Below are positions 1 to 5,404 of a stretch of DNA of 5,404 nt, in pieces; the first letter of the stretch is position 1, and each line of letters opens with the position of its first letter. Position numbers and translations under genes: made by a program. The notes below the pieces were generated by a model, which saw only the letters and a program-made list of their open reading frames with translations, had not been told where the DNA came from and did no database searches. The stretch covers positions 1 through 5,404 of the forward strand of contig JAKAHI010000118.1 of assembly GCA_021815065.1 (NCBI GenBank), read 5' to 3'. The DNA comes from a bacterium. Lineage in GTDB: Bacteria; JAMCPX01.

Positions 1-415
1 CAATACAGGATTTTATCCTTTCAACGGTGGTCTTTATGTTCTTTATATCATCTTCCGTTATTCTTGCCACAATAAGGGGGATTGAAGCGATCAGCATGAG
101 TTCTATGAATTCTATAAGTTCTTTTGTTCTGTTGCTGTACGGATTACTATTGATGCTTGGTTGATAGGTGTTGTTTCTTCCGGTGTTTGGGCCGCAGACA
201 AAGATCCCATCCCTATGCCGTACCTCGAGAATACCCATGGTTTTAAGTATGCTTATTGCTTCCCTGACGGAAGAACGGCTTATACCGAATTCAAGCGCCA
301 GCTTTCTTTCGGGAGGAAGTTTCGAACCTGCAGGCAGTTTACCTTCGATGAACTGTGTTTTGATATGGGCTACGATATTGCTGGTTACTTTTTCAGATTT
401 AACAGCTTTTATCAT
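1..415 (-). CDS. GntR-family (FadR/FCD type) transcriptional regulator, C-terminus cut by window edge
   Basis: I translated this by hand from the ATG whose complement is at 413-415; 138 codons are visible and the frame is open to the left edge. Residues about 5-75 form a GntR winged helix-turn-helix: KLPAGSKLPPERKLALEFG, then ISRSSVREAISILKTMGILE, then the wing RHRDGIFV. Residues about 98-138 (ELIEFIELMLIASIPLIVAR, then TEDDIKNIKTTVERI) look like the start of an all-helical FCD ligand-binding domain, so the FadR subfamily is likely. Family knowledge: these dimers bind short palindromes and release them on binding a small acid or other metabolite. The gene begins 27 bases after the ROK stop codon on the same strand, so the two are probably co-transcribed. 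An in-frame stop at 428-430 leaves this as the only plausible ATG. It has no clear Shine-Dalgarno, so translational coupling is possible. The ligand cannot be predicted because most of the effector domain is missing. I infer that it binds the TTGTATACAA sites near 1420 and 1575. Confidence 0.9.
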   Translation of the reverse strand, partial: MIKAVKSEKVTSNIVAHIKTQFIEGKLPAGSKLPPERKLALEFGISRSSVREAISILKTMGILEVRHRDGIFVCGPNTGRNNTYQPSINSNPYSNRTKELIEFIELMLIASIPLIVARITEDDIKNIKTTVERIKSCI

Positions 416-442
416 AAGAAAATATAATTACCACGGATCATC

Positions 443-1417
443 TCAAATAGCAAAAATATCGTCATACAACCTGAGGTCGTATGCCTTTGTGTAGCTGTCC
501 TTTGCAAGGTGCAAAAGACCTATAAGACCCGCATCGTCCCCGAGTGTGCTTCTTTTATAGACGATCCCGTTGAGCGGGAGCGAATAGGCGCGGGCTTTCA
601 GCGTTGATTCGACTGCCGGCAGGAAGAATTTTAATGCCTTGCTTACCTCACCTGCAAAGATAATTGCTTCAGGGCTTATTACATTTATGATTGTTGTCAG
701 GGCAATGCCGAGATAATTTCCCATTCTGTAGAATGCATCGAGAGCGGCACTGTCGGATTTTTGCGCAAGTTTGTACATCTCCTCTATGGTGATTTTGTTC
801 GGCGAACGGATTTTTTTGTATTTATTAAAATATCTGATTATGGCATCGGAAGATGCGTAAGACTCCAAACATCCTCTGTTGGAACACAGGCATTTCCTTC
901 CATGGGGTTCAATGATTATGTGTCCGAGTTCCGAGGTGGAGCCGTCTTTGTTCCTTACAAGCCAGCCGTTTACATATATTCCCGCGCTTATCTTTTGTCC
1001 CAGCATGATAAGGATAAAATTTTTATAATTGGATGTGTAACCGAGCTTATATTCGGCGAATGCCCGTACATTCGCTTCTGTTTCAACGATTACAAATTTC
1101 TTTAACTTTTTTGTAAGGCCTTCTTTTATGTTCATCCCGTTTAAAAGAGGTATGGCGGATGAGCAGCCTATGCCGCCTTTCTTATAGTTGATTGTTGCCG
1201 GTACGCTGACAGCAATGGCATTAACATCGTCGGACTGTACGTCGGCCTTATTGAGCAGGCTGTAAAACCCGGTTTCCAGCAATTCCAGTAATTGGGATGG
1301 AGACATGTCTTTCGGCATGGTGATTTTATAAGTGTCCTGCTGTTTGATGTCTTCATCAGCAATGCGGAATCTTACCTGTTTTCCGGTTATTTCTATTCCG
1401 GTAAAATAATTAACCAT
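443..1417 (-). CDS. ROK-family protein, kinase motifs degenerate, no helix-turn-helix
   Basis: This 324-residue protein has the ROK (repressor, ORF, kinase) fold. The best signature is ELGH (163-166) followed by CLCSNRGCLESYAS (176-189). It supplies the usual zinc ligands His166, Cys176, Cys178 and Cys183, and the sugar-contacting Glu163 and Glu185. The kinase elements are poor. The DxGGT phosphate loop reads GIEITGK (7-13). The GTGIGAG loop reads GQKISAG (140-146). The catalytic region, normally NDAN, reads TEAN (113-116), so the catalytic Asp is Glu. I infer that it is not an active sugar kinase and may be a ligand sensor, as in Mlc/XylR-type ROK repressors. Those carry an N-terminal helix-turn-helix of about 80 residues, absent here: the ROK fold starts at once, and a stop lies in frame at 1430-1432. 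It is the first gene of a unit with the downstream GntR regulator and is divergent from dsrA. There is no Shine-Dalgarno ahead of the ATG. A weak glucokinase-like activity cannot be excluded. Confidence 0.88.
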   Translation of the reverse strand: MVNYFTGIEITGKQVRFRIADEDIKQQDTYKITMPKDMSPSQLLELLETGFYSLLNKADVQSDDVNAIAVSVPATINYKKGGIGCSSAIPLLNGMNIKEGLTKKLKKFVIVETEANVRAFAEYKLGYTSNYKNFILIMLGQKISAGIYVNGWLVRNKDGSTSELGHIIIEPHGRKCLCSNRGCLESYASSDAIIRYFNKYKKIRSPNKITIEEMYKLAQKSDSAALDAFYRMGNYLGIALTTIINVISPEAIIFAGEVSKALKFFLPAVESTLKARAYSLPLNGIVYKRSTLGDDAGLIGLLHLAKDSYTKAYDLRLYDDIFAI

Positions 1418-1425
1418 GTATACAA
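1416..1425. promoter_or_regulatory. predicted GntR-type operator at the ROK promoter and start codon
   Basis: ATGTATACAA contains the perfect 8-base palindrome TGTATACA (1417-1424) and matches the dsrA site TTGTATACAA at 9 of 10 positions. It overlaps the end of the predicted -10 box and the first bases of the ROK start codon, so a bound protein would block transcription. The GT-(N2)-AC dyad is of the kind bound by GntR/FCD regulators, and one is encoded by the second gene of this unit. Autoregulation is inferred. Confidence 0.55.
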
Positions 1426-1452
1426 TATATTATATAAAATATTAATTATCAA
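1424..1452 (-). promoter_or_regulatory. predicted sigma70-type promoter of the ROK-GntR unit
   Basis: Read on the - strand: TTGATA (1452-1447), a 17-base spacer, then TATATT (1429-1424). Each box differs from the consensus at one base and the spacing is optimal. The expected transcription start, about 7 bases beyond the -10 box, falls on or next to the A of the ROK ATG (1417). That would give a leaderless or nearly leaderless mRNA and fits the absence of a ribosome binding site. This is prediction only. Confidence 0.6.
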
Positions 1453-1472
1453 CAGAAATCTTTAATAGTGCA

Positions 1473-1500
1473 AACAAAACAGTCGGTTACCTGTTTTGTT
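1473..1500. repeat. 10-8-10 perfect inverted repeat between the divergent promoters
   Basis: AACAAAACAG (1473-1482) is the exact reverse complement of CTGTTTTGTT (1491-1500), with the 8-base spacer TCGGTTAC. The repeat lies upstream of both predicted -35 boxes (1447-1452 and 1544-1549), so neither promoter should transcribe it. A DNA-binding site for a dimeric regulator is a more natural reading than an RNA hairpin or terminator. Its centre is about 92 bases from the predicted dsrA transcription start and about 70 from the ROK start. The factor is unknown. Confidence 0.6.
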
Positions 1501-1543
1501 CCAGAAAAGGGTAGATGATTATCGAATAAAAAACAGATTTTAC

Positions 1544-1572
1544 TTGACATGGTTTTAAATATTCTGTATATT
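1544..1572 (+). promoter_or_regulatory. predicted sigma70-type promoter of the dsr operon
   Basis: A consensus TTGACA (1544-1549), a 17-base spacer and TATATT (1567-1572, one mismatch to TATAAT) form a strong predicted promoter. Transcription should start near 1579-1580, giving an untranslated leader of about 42 bases before the dsrA ATG. Architecture and -10 sequence are the same as in the divergent ROK promoter. Confidence 0.7.
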
Positions 1573-1580
1573 GTATACAA
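1571..1580. promoter_or_regulatory. predicted GntR-type operator at the dsr promoter
   Basis: TTGTATACAA is a perfect 10-base palindrome covering the last two bases of the -10 box and the predicted transcription start. From memory, operators of FCD-type GntR regulators such as MatR and MdcY contain the same TTGTATAC core. Together with the near-identical site at the ROK promoter and the GntR gene nearby, this suggests repression of the dsr operon by promoter occlusion. Binding is inferred. Confidence 0.6.
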
Positions 1581-1611
1581 GATTGAGACTAAAAGGTTGC
1601 GATATAAAGAA

Positions 1612-1617
1612 AGGAGG
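1612..1617 (+). promoter_or_regulatory. dsrA ribosome binding site
   Basis: AGGAGG sits 4 bases before the ATG at 1622. This fixes the dsrA start. The open frame reaches back to a TTG at 1571, but that TTG lies inside the predicted -10 box and operator, so it cannot be the start. Confidence 0.85.
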
Positions 1618-1621
1618 AATA

Positions 1622-2827
1622 ATGGCAAACGAAACAAAGAAAACAAGCACACCATTGCTTGATGAACTGGAAAAGGGCAAGTGGCCAAGCTTTGTTAAGG
1701 AAATCAAGAAGATGGCTGATAAAAACCCAAGGGCGAAGGATTTATTGGGGCAGCTTGAACAATCGTATAAAGACAAAGTTACCCATTGGAAACATGGCGG
1801 CCTTGTTGGAGTAAGGGGATACGGAGGCGGAGTTATCGGCAGATATTCCGATTCACCGGATAAATTCCCGAATGTTGCACATTTTCATACCATACGTATC
1901 AATCAGCCGTCCGGGTGGTTTTACACAAGCAAGGCATTACGCGAGATATGTGATGTGTGGGAACAGCACGGTTCCGGTCTTACCAATATGCACGGTTCAA
2001 CCGGTGACCTTGTTTTGCTGGGAACATCAACCGATAACCTTGAACCTATATTTACAAAATTGACGAACAAAGGGTGGGACCTTGGAGGTTCGGGCTCGGT
2101 TTTAAGAACACCAAGCTGTTGTGCGGGTCCGGCACGTTGCGAATTTGCATGTTACGATACCCTTGATTTGACCTACGATCTTACGCAGGCCTATCAGGAT
2201 GTGCTTCACAGACCCCAGTTCCCGTATAAATGGAAGTTCAAGATGTCCGGCTGCCCCAACGATTGTGTGGCAAGTGTTGCAAGGGCAGATATGTCCATTA
2301 TCGGAATATGGAAGGGCGATATACAGGTAGACCAGGAAGCGGTGCGGGCTTATGCCAAAAGCGGCGTCGATGTACAATCGGAAATCTGCGATCTTTGTCC
2401 TACAAAATGCATGTCATGGGATGGCAAGGATCTTAAAATAGTAAACAAGTGGTGTAACAAATGCATGCACTGTATCAATGCAATGCCCAAGGCCTTAAGA
2501 CCCGGCAAGGAAAGGGGTGCTGCAATACTGATAGGAGCTAAGGCCCCCATACTCCAGGGTGCGCAGATGTCCTCAGTTCTTGTTCCATTTATGAAGATGG
2601 AACCTCCCTATAAAGAGCTGAAAGACCTCGTGGAAAAGATATGGGACTTTTGGGGAGAGTATGGAAAGAACAGGGAAAGAATTGGAGAATTGATACAGCG
2701 GGTCGGCATGGGACAATTCCTCGAGGCATTGGAGATTGAACCAAAGCCGCAGATGGTAGCAAATCCAAGAACAAATCCATTCATCTTCTACGAAGAGTAC
2801 TTCGAAGAAGAAGGTGAACAAAAATAG
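1622..2827 (+). CDS. dsrA: dissimilatory sulfite reductase, alpha subunit
   Basis: A cytoplasmic subunit of the DsrA2B2 enzyme that reduces sulfite, with DsrC as the known co-substrate, during anaerobic sulfur respiration. The protein has 401 residues, within or just below the family's usual length of about 400-440. The siroheme-[4Fe-4S] motif is complete: Cys167-x5-Cys173 (CAGPARC) and Cys211-x3-Cys215 (CPNDC). An inserted ferredoxin domain at about 250-290 carries CDLCPTKC (256-263) and CNKCMHC (278-284). Other hallmarks are the stretch around GVRGYGGGVIGRY (62-74) and NMHGSTGDLVLLGT (122-135). It is the first gene of the operon; dsrB follows after 18 bases. The DSR1F primer landmark lies at 1781-1796. 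No frameshift or missing ligand is seen. The neighbouring dsrD supports the reductive bacterial type, although phylogeny would be needed to place it exactly. Confidence 0.98.
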   Translation: MANETKKTSTPLLDELEKGKWPSFVKEIKKMADKNPRAKDLLGQLEQSYKDKVTHWKHGGLVGVRGYGGGVIGRYSDSPDKFPNVAHFHTIRINQPSGWFYTSKALREICDVWEQHGSGLTNMHGSTGDLVLLGTSTDNLEPIFTKLTNKGWDLGGSGSVLRTPSCCAGPARCEFACYDTLDLTYDLTQAYQDVLHRPQFPYKWKFKMSGCPNDCVASVARADMSIIGIWKGDIQVDQEAVRAYAKSGVDVQSEICDLCPTKCMSWDGKDLKIVNKWCNKCMHCINAMPKALRPGKERGAAILIGAKAPILQGAQMSSVLVPFMKMEPPYKELKDLVEKIWDFWGEYGKNRERIGELIQRVGMGQFLEALEIEPKPQMVANPRTNPFIFYEEYFEEEGEQK

Positions 2828-2845
2828 TATAAGGAGGAAAATATT

Positions 2846-3928
2846 ATGGAATCAGTTCAGGCAGAACAAAGAAGAACGGATATCGGTCCGCCGAAGTATG
2901 ACCAGTTTTTACATCCGGTTATCAAAAAAAATTATGGGAAGTGGAAATATCACGAGATCGTAAAGCCGGGCGTCCTCGTTCATGTATCAGATACCGGAGA
3001 CAAGATTTACACCGTTCGTATGGGATCGCCGAGATTGATCAATGTAGATACCATAAGAATGGTCTGCGATCTGGCGGATAAATACTGCGACGGATATCTT
3101 AGGTTCACAAGCAGACACAATGTTGAGTTTCTGCTGGCGGATCAAAGCAAGATCGATCCTCTTATCAATGAGATTGAGGCAAATGGTTACCCTGTTGGCG
3201 GTACGGGCAAGAGTATTACCAATATAGTCCATACACAGGGCTGGGTACATTGCCATACACCGGCAACCGATGCCTCGGGTATCGTGAAGGCGGTCATGGA
3301 TGAGTTGTACGATTATTTCAAGACCATGAAACTGCCAGCAAAGCTCAGGATAGCACTTGCATGCTGCTTGAACATGTGCGGTGCCGTTCACTGCTCTGAT
3401 ATAGCCATACTCGGTGTTCACAGAAGGCCGCCAAAAATACTGCCGAACCTGAACAAACTCTGCGAAATTCCTACGACCGTTGCCGCGTGTCCAACGGGTG
3501 CCATCGCCCCGGCGGTCGTTGACGGCGTTCAGACCGTCGAGGTCAACGAGGAAAAATGTATGTTTTGCGGAAACTGCTACACAATGTGCCCTGCAATGCC
3601 CTTAGCGAATTCATTGAATGACGGTGTTTCCATATGGGTCGGAGGCAAGGTTTCCAACGCACGGCATGCACCTATGTTTTCAAAGCTGGCAATACCCTAT
3701 TTGCCGAACAACCCGCCAAGATGGCCCGAGGTGGTAAATGCGGTAAAAAATATTGTTGAGGTGTACGCAAAAGATGCAAAGAAATATGAAAGAGTTGGAG
3801 AGTGGATTGAGAGAATCGGGTGGCCAAGGTTCTTCAGTATGACGGGCATAGAATTTACCAAGTACCACATAGATGACTATAGATTCGCTGCTACAACCTT
3901 CAATACGTCAACCCATTTTACGCTATAA
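2846..3928 (+). CDS. dsrB: dissimilatory sulfite reductase, beta subunit
   Basis: Partner of DsrA in the sulfite reductase heterotetramer; in known structures the catalytically active siroheme is associated with the DsrB cluster. The protein has 360 residues. The cluster ligands are Cys136 (WVHCHTPATD), Cys173, Cys174 and Cys178 (CCLNMC). From memory, their spacing of 37, 1 and 4 equals that of the Desulfovibrio vulgaris protein (151, 188, 189, 193). A ferredoxin domain follows with ACPTGAI (Cys215) and CMFCGNCYTMC (Cys238, 241, 244, 248). The C-terminal arm, rich in aromatic residues and ending in THFTL, is typical of the subunit that wraps around its partner. A strong AAGGAGG (2831-2837) precedes the ATG, and the 18-base gap from dsrA implies co-transcription. 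The DSR4R primer landmark at 3566-3582 matches with one mismatch. All key residues are present. Confidence 0.98.
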   Translation: MESVQAEQRRTDIGPPKYDQFLHPVIKKNYGKWKYHEIVKPGVLVHVSDTGDKIYTVRMGSPRLINVDTIRMVCDLADKYCDGYLRFTSRHNVEFLLADQSKIDPLINEIEANGYPVGGTGKSITNIVHTQGWVHCHTPATDASGIVKAVMDELYDYFKTMKLPAKLRIALACCLNMCGAVHCSDIAILGVHRRPPKILPNLNKLCEIPTTVAACPTGAIAPAVVDGVQTVEVNEEKCMFCGNCYTMCPAMPLANSLNDGVSIWVGGKVSNARHAPMFSKLAIPYLPNNPPRWPEVVNAVKNIVEVYAKDAKKYERVGEWIERIGWPRFFSMTGIEFTKYHIDDYRFAATTFNTSTHFTL

Positions 3929-3940
3929 GGGGGTGATTAT

Positions 3941-4207
3941 ATGGCAGATTTAAGCGGTGTACCCATGGATGAACTCCAGAACGAAATATTCAAGATGGTT
4001 CAGGAAGACATGGGCAAAAAACAGTTGAAAGCAAAAGATATAACAAATGCGATGATCCAGAAATTTGGTGAGGACAAGTGCTCAAAAGAGAGCTGTAAGG
4101 AAGCCATCAGGACACTGATAGATTCCGGTAGACTTGTTTACGGATATTTCGGTGGCAGTAGTTCGATTCAGGTTCCCCATAAGGAAGGCTCAGAACCTGA
4201 CAAGTAA
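3941..4207 (+). CDS. dsrD: DsrD, winged-helix activator of sulfite reductase
   Basis: A small 88-residue protein directly after dsrB. The helices at about 10-24, 30-43 and 48-62, then a beta-wing at about 63-78 (GRLVYGYFGGSSSIQV), fit the DsrD winged-helix fold. The wing resembles the YW-SGSTT-Y-type segment of Desulfovibrio DsrD. Although the fold looks DNA-binding, DsrD is reported to act as an allosteric activator of DsrAB. It is a usual marker of reductive dsr clusters. It is slightly longer than the roughly 78 residues I recall for the family, with an N-terminal extension and a charged tail (KEGSEPDK). The first ATG is supported by GGGGGTGA (3929-3936), 4 bases upstream; later Met9 and Met19 have no comparable site. 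Two cysteines (47 and 52) are present; I know of no role for them. Confidence 0.93.
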   Translation: MADLSGVPMDELQNEIFKMVQEDMGKKQLKAKDITNAMIQKFGEDKCSKESCKEAIRTLIDSGRLVYGYFGGSSSIQVPHKEGSEPDK

Positions 4208-4244
4208 ACCCTGTTAAAAAGGCTGTAGAAAAGAGGATATCATT

Positions 4245-5404
4245 ATGCCGGAACTCAAGGTTGTTAAAAAGAAAAAAGGTTTAAGGCTTGGAGGTGGAGA
4301 TACATCTGAAGCAATAGGTGGGTCTTCGCTTCGTCCGCGATACACGCCGAAGGATCCCCCCTGCGCGATATCATGCCCCATAGGCACAAAGATCAGGGAA
4401 TACATGACCATGATAAAGGACGGCGAGAGCTTAGAAAGGGTATGGGAACATGTTACGGATTATAATCCTTTGCCTGGTGTAACGGGCAGGGTGTGTCCGC
4501 ACCCCTGTGAAGGAGGTTGTAACAGGGAACAGGTAGACGGTTCCGTAGGCGTTAATGATATCGAACGGTTTATCGGGACGTACGGCATAGAACATAAGCT
4601 GCAGCATAAAAAAATATCAGATCAAAACTTTTCGGAAAAGATCGCGGTGATAGGTGCAGGTCCCGCAGGTATATCCTGCGCTTATCACCTGGCGAGGCGG
4701 GGATATCCGGTGACAGTATTTGAGGCAAAAGAGAAAACAGGCGGGATGCTGCGGTACGGTATACCACGGTATAGATTGCCGGATGAGGTCATAGACGCAG
4801 AGTACAATTCAATCATTAAAGACCTCGGTATTACGCTGAAGTCCGGAGTGAAGGTTGGCAAGGATATCTCATACGACGATCTTAAAAAAGAGTTTAAGGT
4901 TATCTATGTTGGCATTGGAGCTCAAAAGGGCAGTAAACTGAATATTCCCGGTGAAGATGCAATGAATGTCTTGACCGGCGTGGATTTCCTGGAACAGATA
5001 AGCTCCGGTAAGAAAGTCGAGATCGGTAACAAAGTATGCGTTATTGGCGGCGGAGATACTGCGATAGATGCCGCGAGGGTTTCAAAGAGGCTTGGCGCGG
5101 ATGTCACGATCCTGTACAGAAGGACAATAAATGAAATGCCGGCCATCAAGACAGAGATTCAGGAGGCTGAAGAAGAAGGTATTCATTTTGAATTTCTGAC
5201 AGCACCGGTTGCGGTCGTCAAAAACGGTGACAAGGCTACCGGCATTCAATGTATAAAAATGGAACTCGGCGCTCCTGATGCAAGCGGCAGGGCAAGGCCC
5301 GTACCTATAAAAGGTTCTGAGTTTATCACGGAATCTACGGCAATCATCGCAGCTGTCAGTCAGATAGTGGACTTTACCGGCCTTGAAAGATTCAAAAATG
5401 AAAG
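4245..5404 (+). CDS. dsrL: DsrL-like iron-sulfur flavoprotein NAD(P)H oxidoreductase, C-terminus cut by window edge
   Basis: Translated by hand: 386 codons are open to the right edge. The order of elements is that of GltD/NfnB/DsrL flavoproteins. An N-terminal iron-sulfur domain carries Cys40 and Cys44 (CAISC) and Cys84, Cys88 and Cys92 (CPHPCEGGC). An FAD-binding GAGPAG follows (137-142), with GGMLRYGIPRYRLP at 166-179. A second Rossmann motif, GGGDTAIDAAR (268-278), is followed by YRRTINEMPA (291-300). In this family the paired Arg292-Arg293 suggests NADPH rather than NADH. Known DsrL has an additional C-terminal ferredoxin domain, which would lie beyond the window. The gene follows dsrD by 37 bases, with AGAGGA upstream of the ATG and an in-frame stop at 4215-4217 that rules out a longer start. 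I infer electron transfer between NAD(P)H and DsrAB. The DsrL call rests largely on context; a GltD or NfnB homologue is the alternative. Confidence 0.78.
   Translation, partial: MPELKVVKKKKGLRLGGGDTSEAIGGSSLRPRYTPKDPPCAISCPIGTKIREYMTMIKDGESLERVWEHVTDYNPLPGVTGRVCPHPCEGGCNREQVDGSVGVNDIERFIGTYGIEHKLQHKKISDQNFSEKIAVIGAGPAGISCAYHLARRGYPVTVFEAKEKTGGMLRYGIPRYRLPDEVIDAEYNSIIKDLGITLKSGVKVGKDISYDDLKKEFKVIYVGIGAQKGSKLNIPGEDAMNVLTGVDFLEQISSGKKVEIGNKVCVIGGGDTAIDAARVSKRLGADVTILYRRTINEMPAIKTEIQEAEEEGIHFEFLTAPVAVVKNGDKATGIQCIKMELGAPDASGRARPVPIKGSEFITESTAIIAAVSQIVDFTGLERFKNE

Noticed and set aside
161..494. Two overlapping + strand open frames (161-427 and 168-494)
   Set aside because: They lie opposite the GntR gene, whose - strand translation has a clear helix-turn-helix. 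Their own translations resemble no family I know and they have no good ribosome binding site.
761..1105. + strand open frame of 114 codons
   Set aside because: It is antisense to the conserved ROK gene and has no recognisable domain or ribosome binding site.
1473..1500. Inverted repeat as a rho-independent terminator
   Set aside because: It lies upstream of both divergent promoters, has an AT-rich stem and no following T-tract in either direction.
1571..1621. An N-terminal extension of DsrA starting at TTG 1571
   Set aside because: The TTG lies in the predicted -10 box and operator, before the transcription start. AGGAGG at 1612-1617 marks the ATG at 1622.
1449..1776. - strand open frames of 73-79 codons across the intergenic region and the start of dsrA; possible missing helix-turn-helix of the ROK protein
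   Set aside because: Their translations are rich in Phe, Leu and Ser with no helix-turn-helix pattern, and an in-frame stop at 1430-1432 separates any upstream sequence from the ROK frame.
2102..3868. Several - strand open frames inside dsrA and dsrB
   Set aside because: They are shadows of strongly conserved genes and have no plausible product.
1622..4207. An oxidative (reverse) Dsr system, suggested by the DsrL-like gene
   Set aside because: dsrD directly follows dsrB, and no dsrEFH-type oxidative genes are seen in the window. The reductive type is favoured, though phylogeny is needed for certainty.
4208..4244. A terminator or internal promoter between dsrD and the DsrL-like gene
   Set aside because: The 37-base gap has no stem-loop with T-tract and no convincing -35/-10 pair; it only holds a ribosome binding site.

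Overview
The window carries a dissimilatory sulfite reductase (dsr) operon on the + strand and a divergent two-gene unit on the - strand. DsrA, DsrB and DsrD are clear from their motifs. DsrD, a DsrAB activator typical of sulfite/sulfate reducers, points to an anaerobic bacterium of the reductive-dsr type. The base composition is moderately AT-rich and the ribosome binding sites are good. A Desulfobacterota-like lineage is my best guess, but I cannot fix the taxon from the sequence alone.

Layout. Positions 1-415 (-) hold the N-terminal 138 residues of a GntR/FadR-type regulator that runs off the left edge. Positions 443-1417 (-) hold a ROK-family protein that keeps the zinc motif but has lost the usual kinase residues and has no DNA-binding domain. 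Positions 1418-1621 are a divergent intergenic region. Then come dsrA (1622-2827), dsrB (2846-3928), dsrD (3941-4207) and, from 4245 to the right edge, the first 386 residues of an iron-sulfur flavoprotein of the GltD/NfnB/DsrL type, most likely DsrL. The four + strand genes are 12 to 37 bases apart with no visible terminator, so they look like one operon.

The most interesting part is the control region. Both predicted promoters have the same build: a -35 box (TTGACA for dsrA, TTGATA for the ROK gene), a 17-base spacer and a TATATT -10 box. Each runs directly into GTATACA, giving a shared 13-base block TATATTGTATACA. At dsrA this forms the perfect palindrome TTGTATACAA, and at the ROK gene a 9/10 copy. 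GT-AT-AC dyads of this kind are known operators of GntR/FCD regulators, and such a regulator is encoded two genes away. I infer that the GntR protein represses both the dsr operon and its own operon by blocking the promoters. A separate 10-8-10 inverted repeat lies between the two promoters and may bind a second factor.

Functionally, DsrAB reduces sulfite (with DsrC, not in this window), DsrD stimulates it, and the DsrL-like protein would connect the enzyme to the NAD(P)H pool. The GntR-ROK pair is a candidate local sensor system that decides when the operon is on; its signal is unknown.
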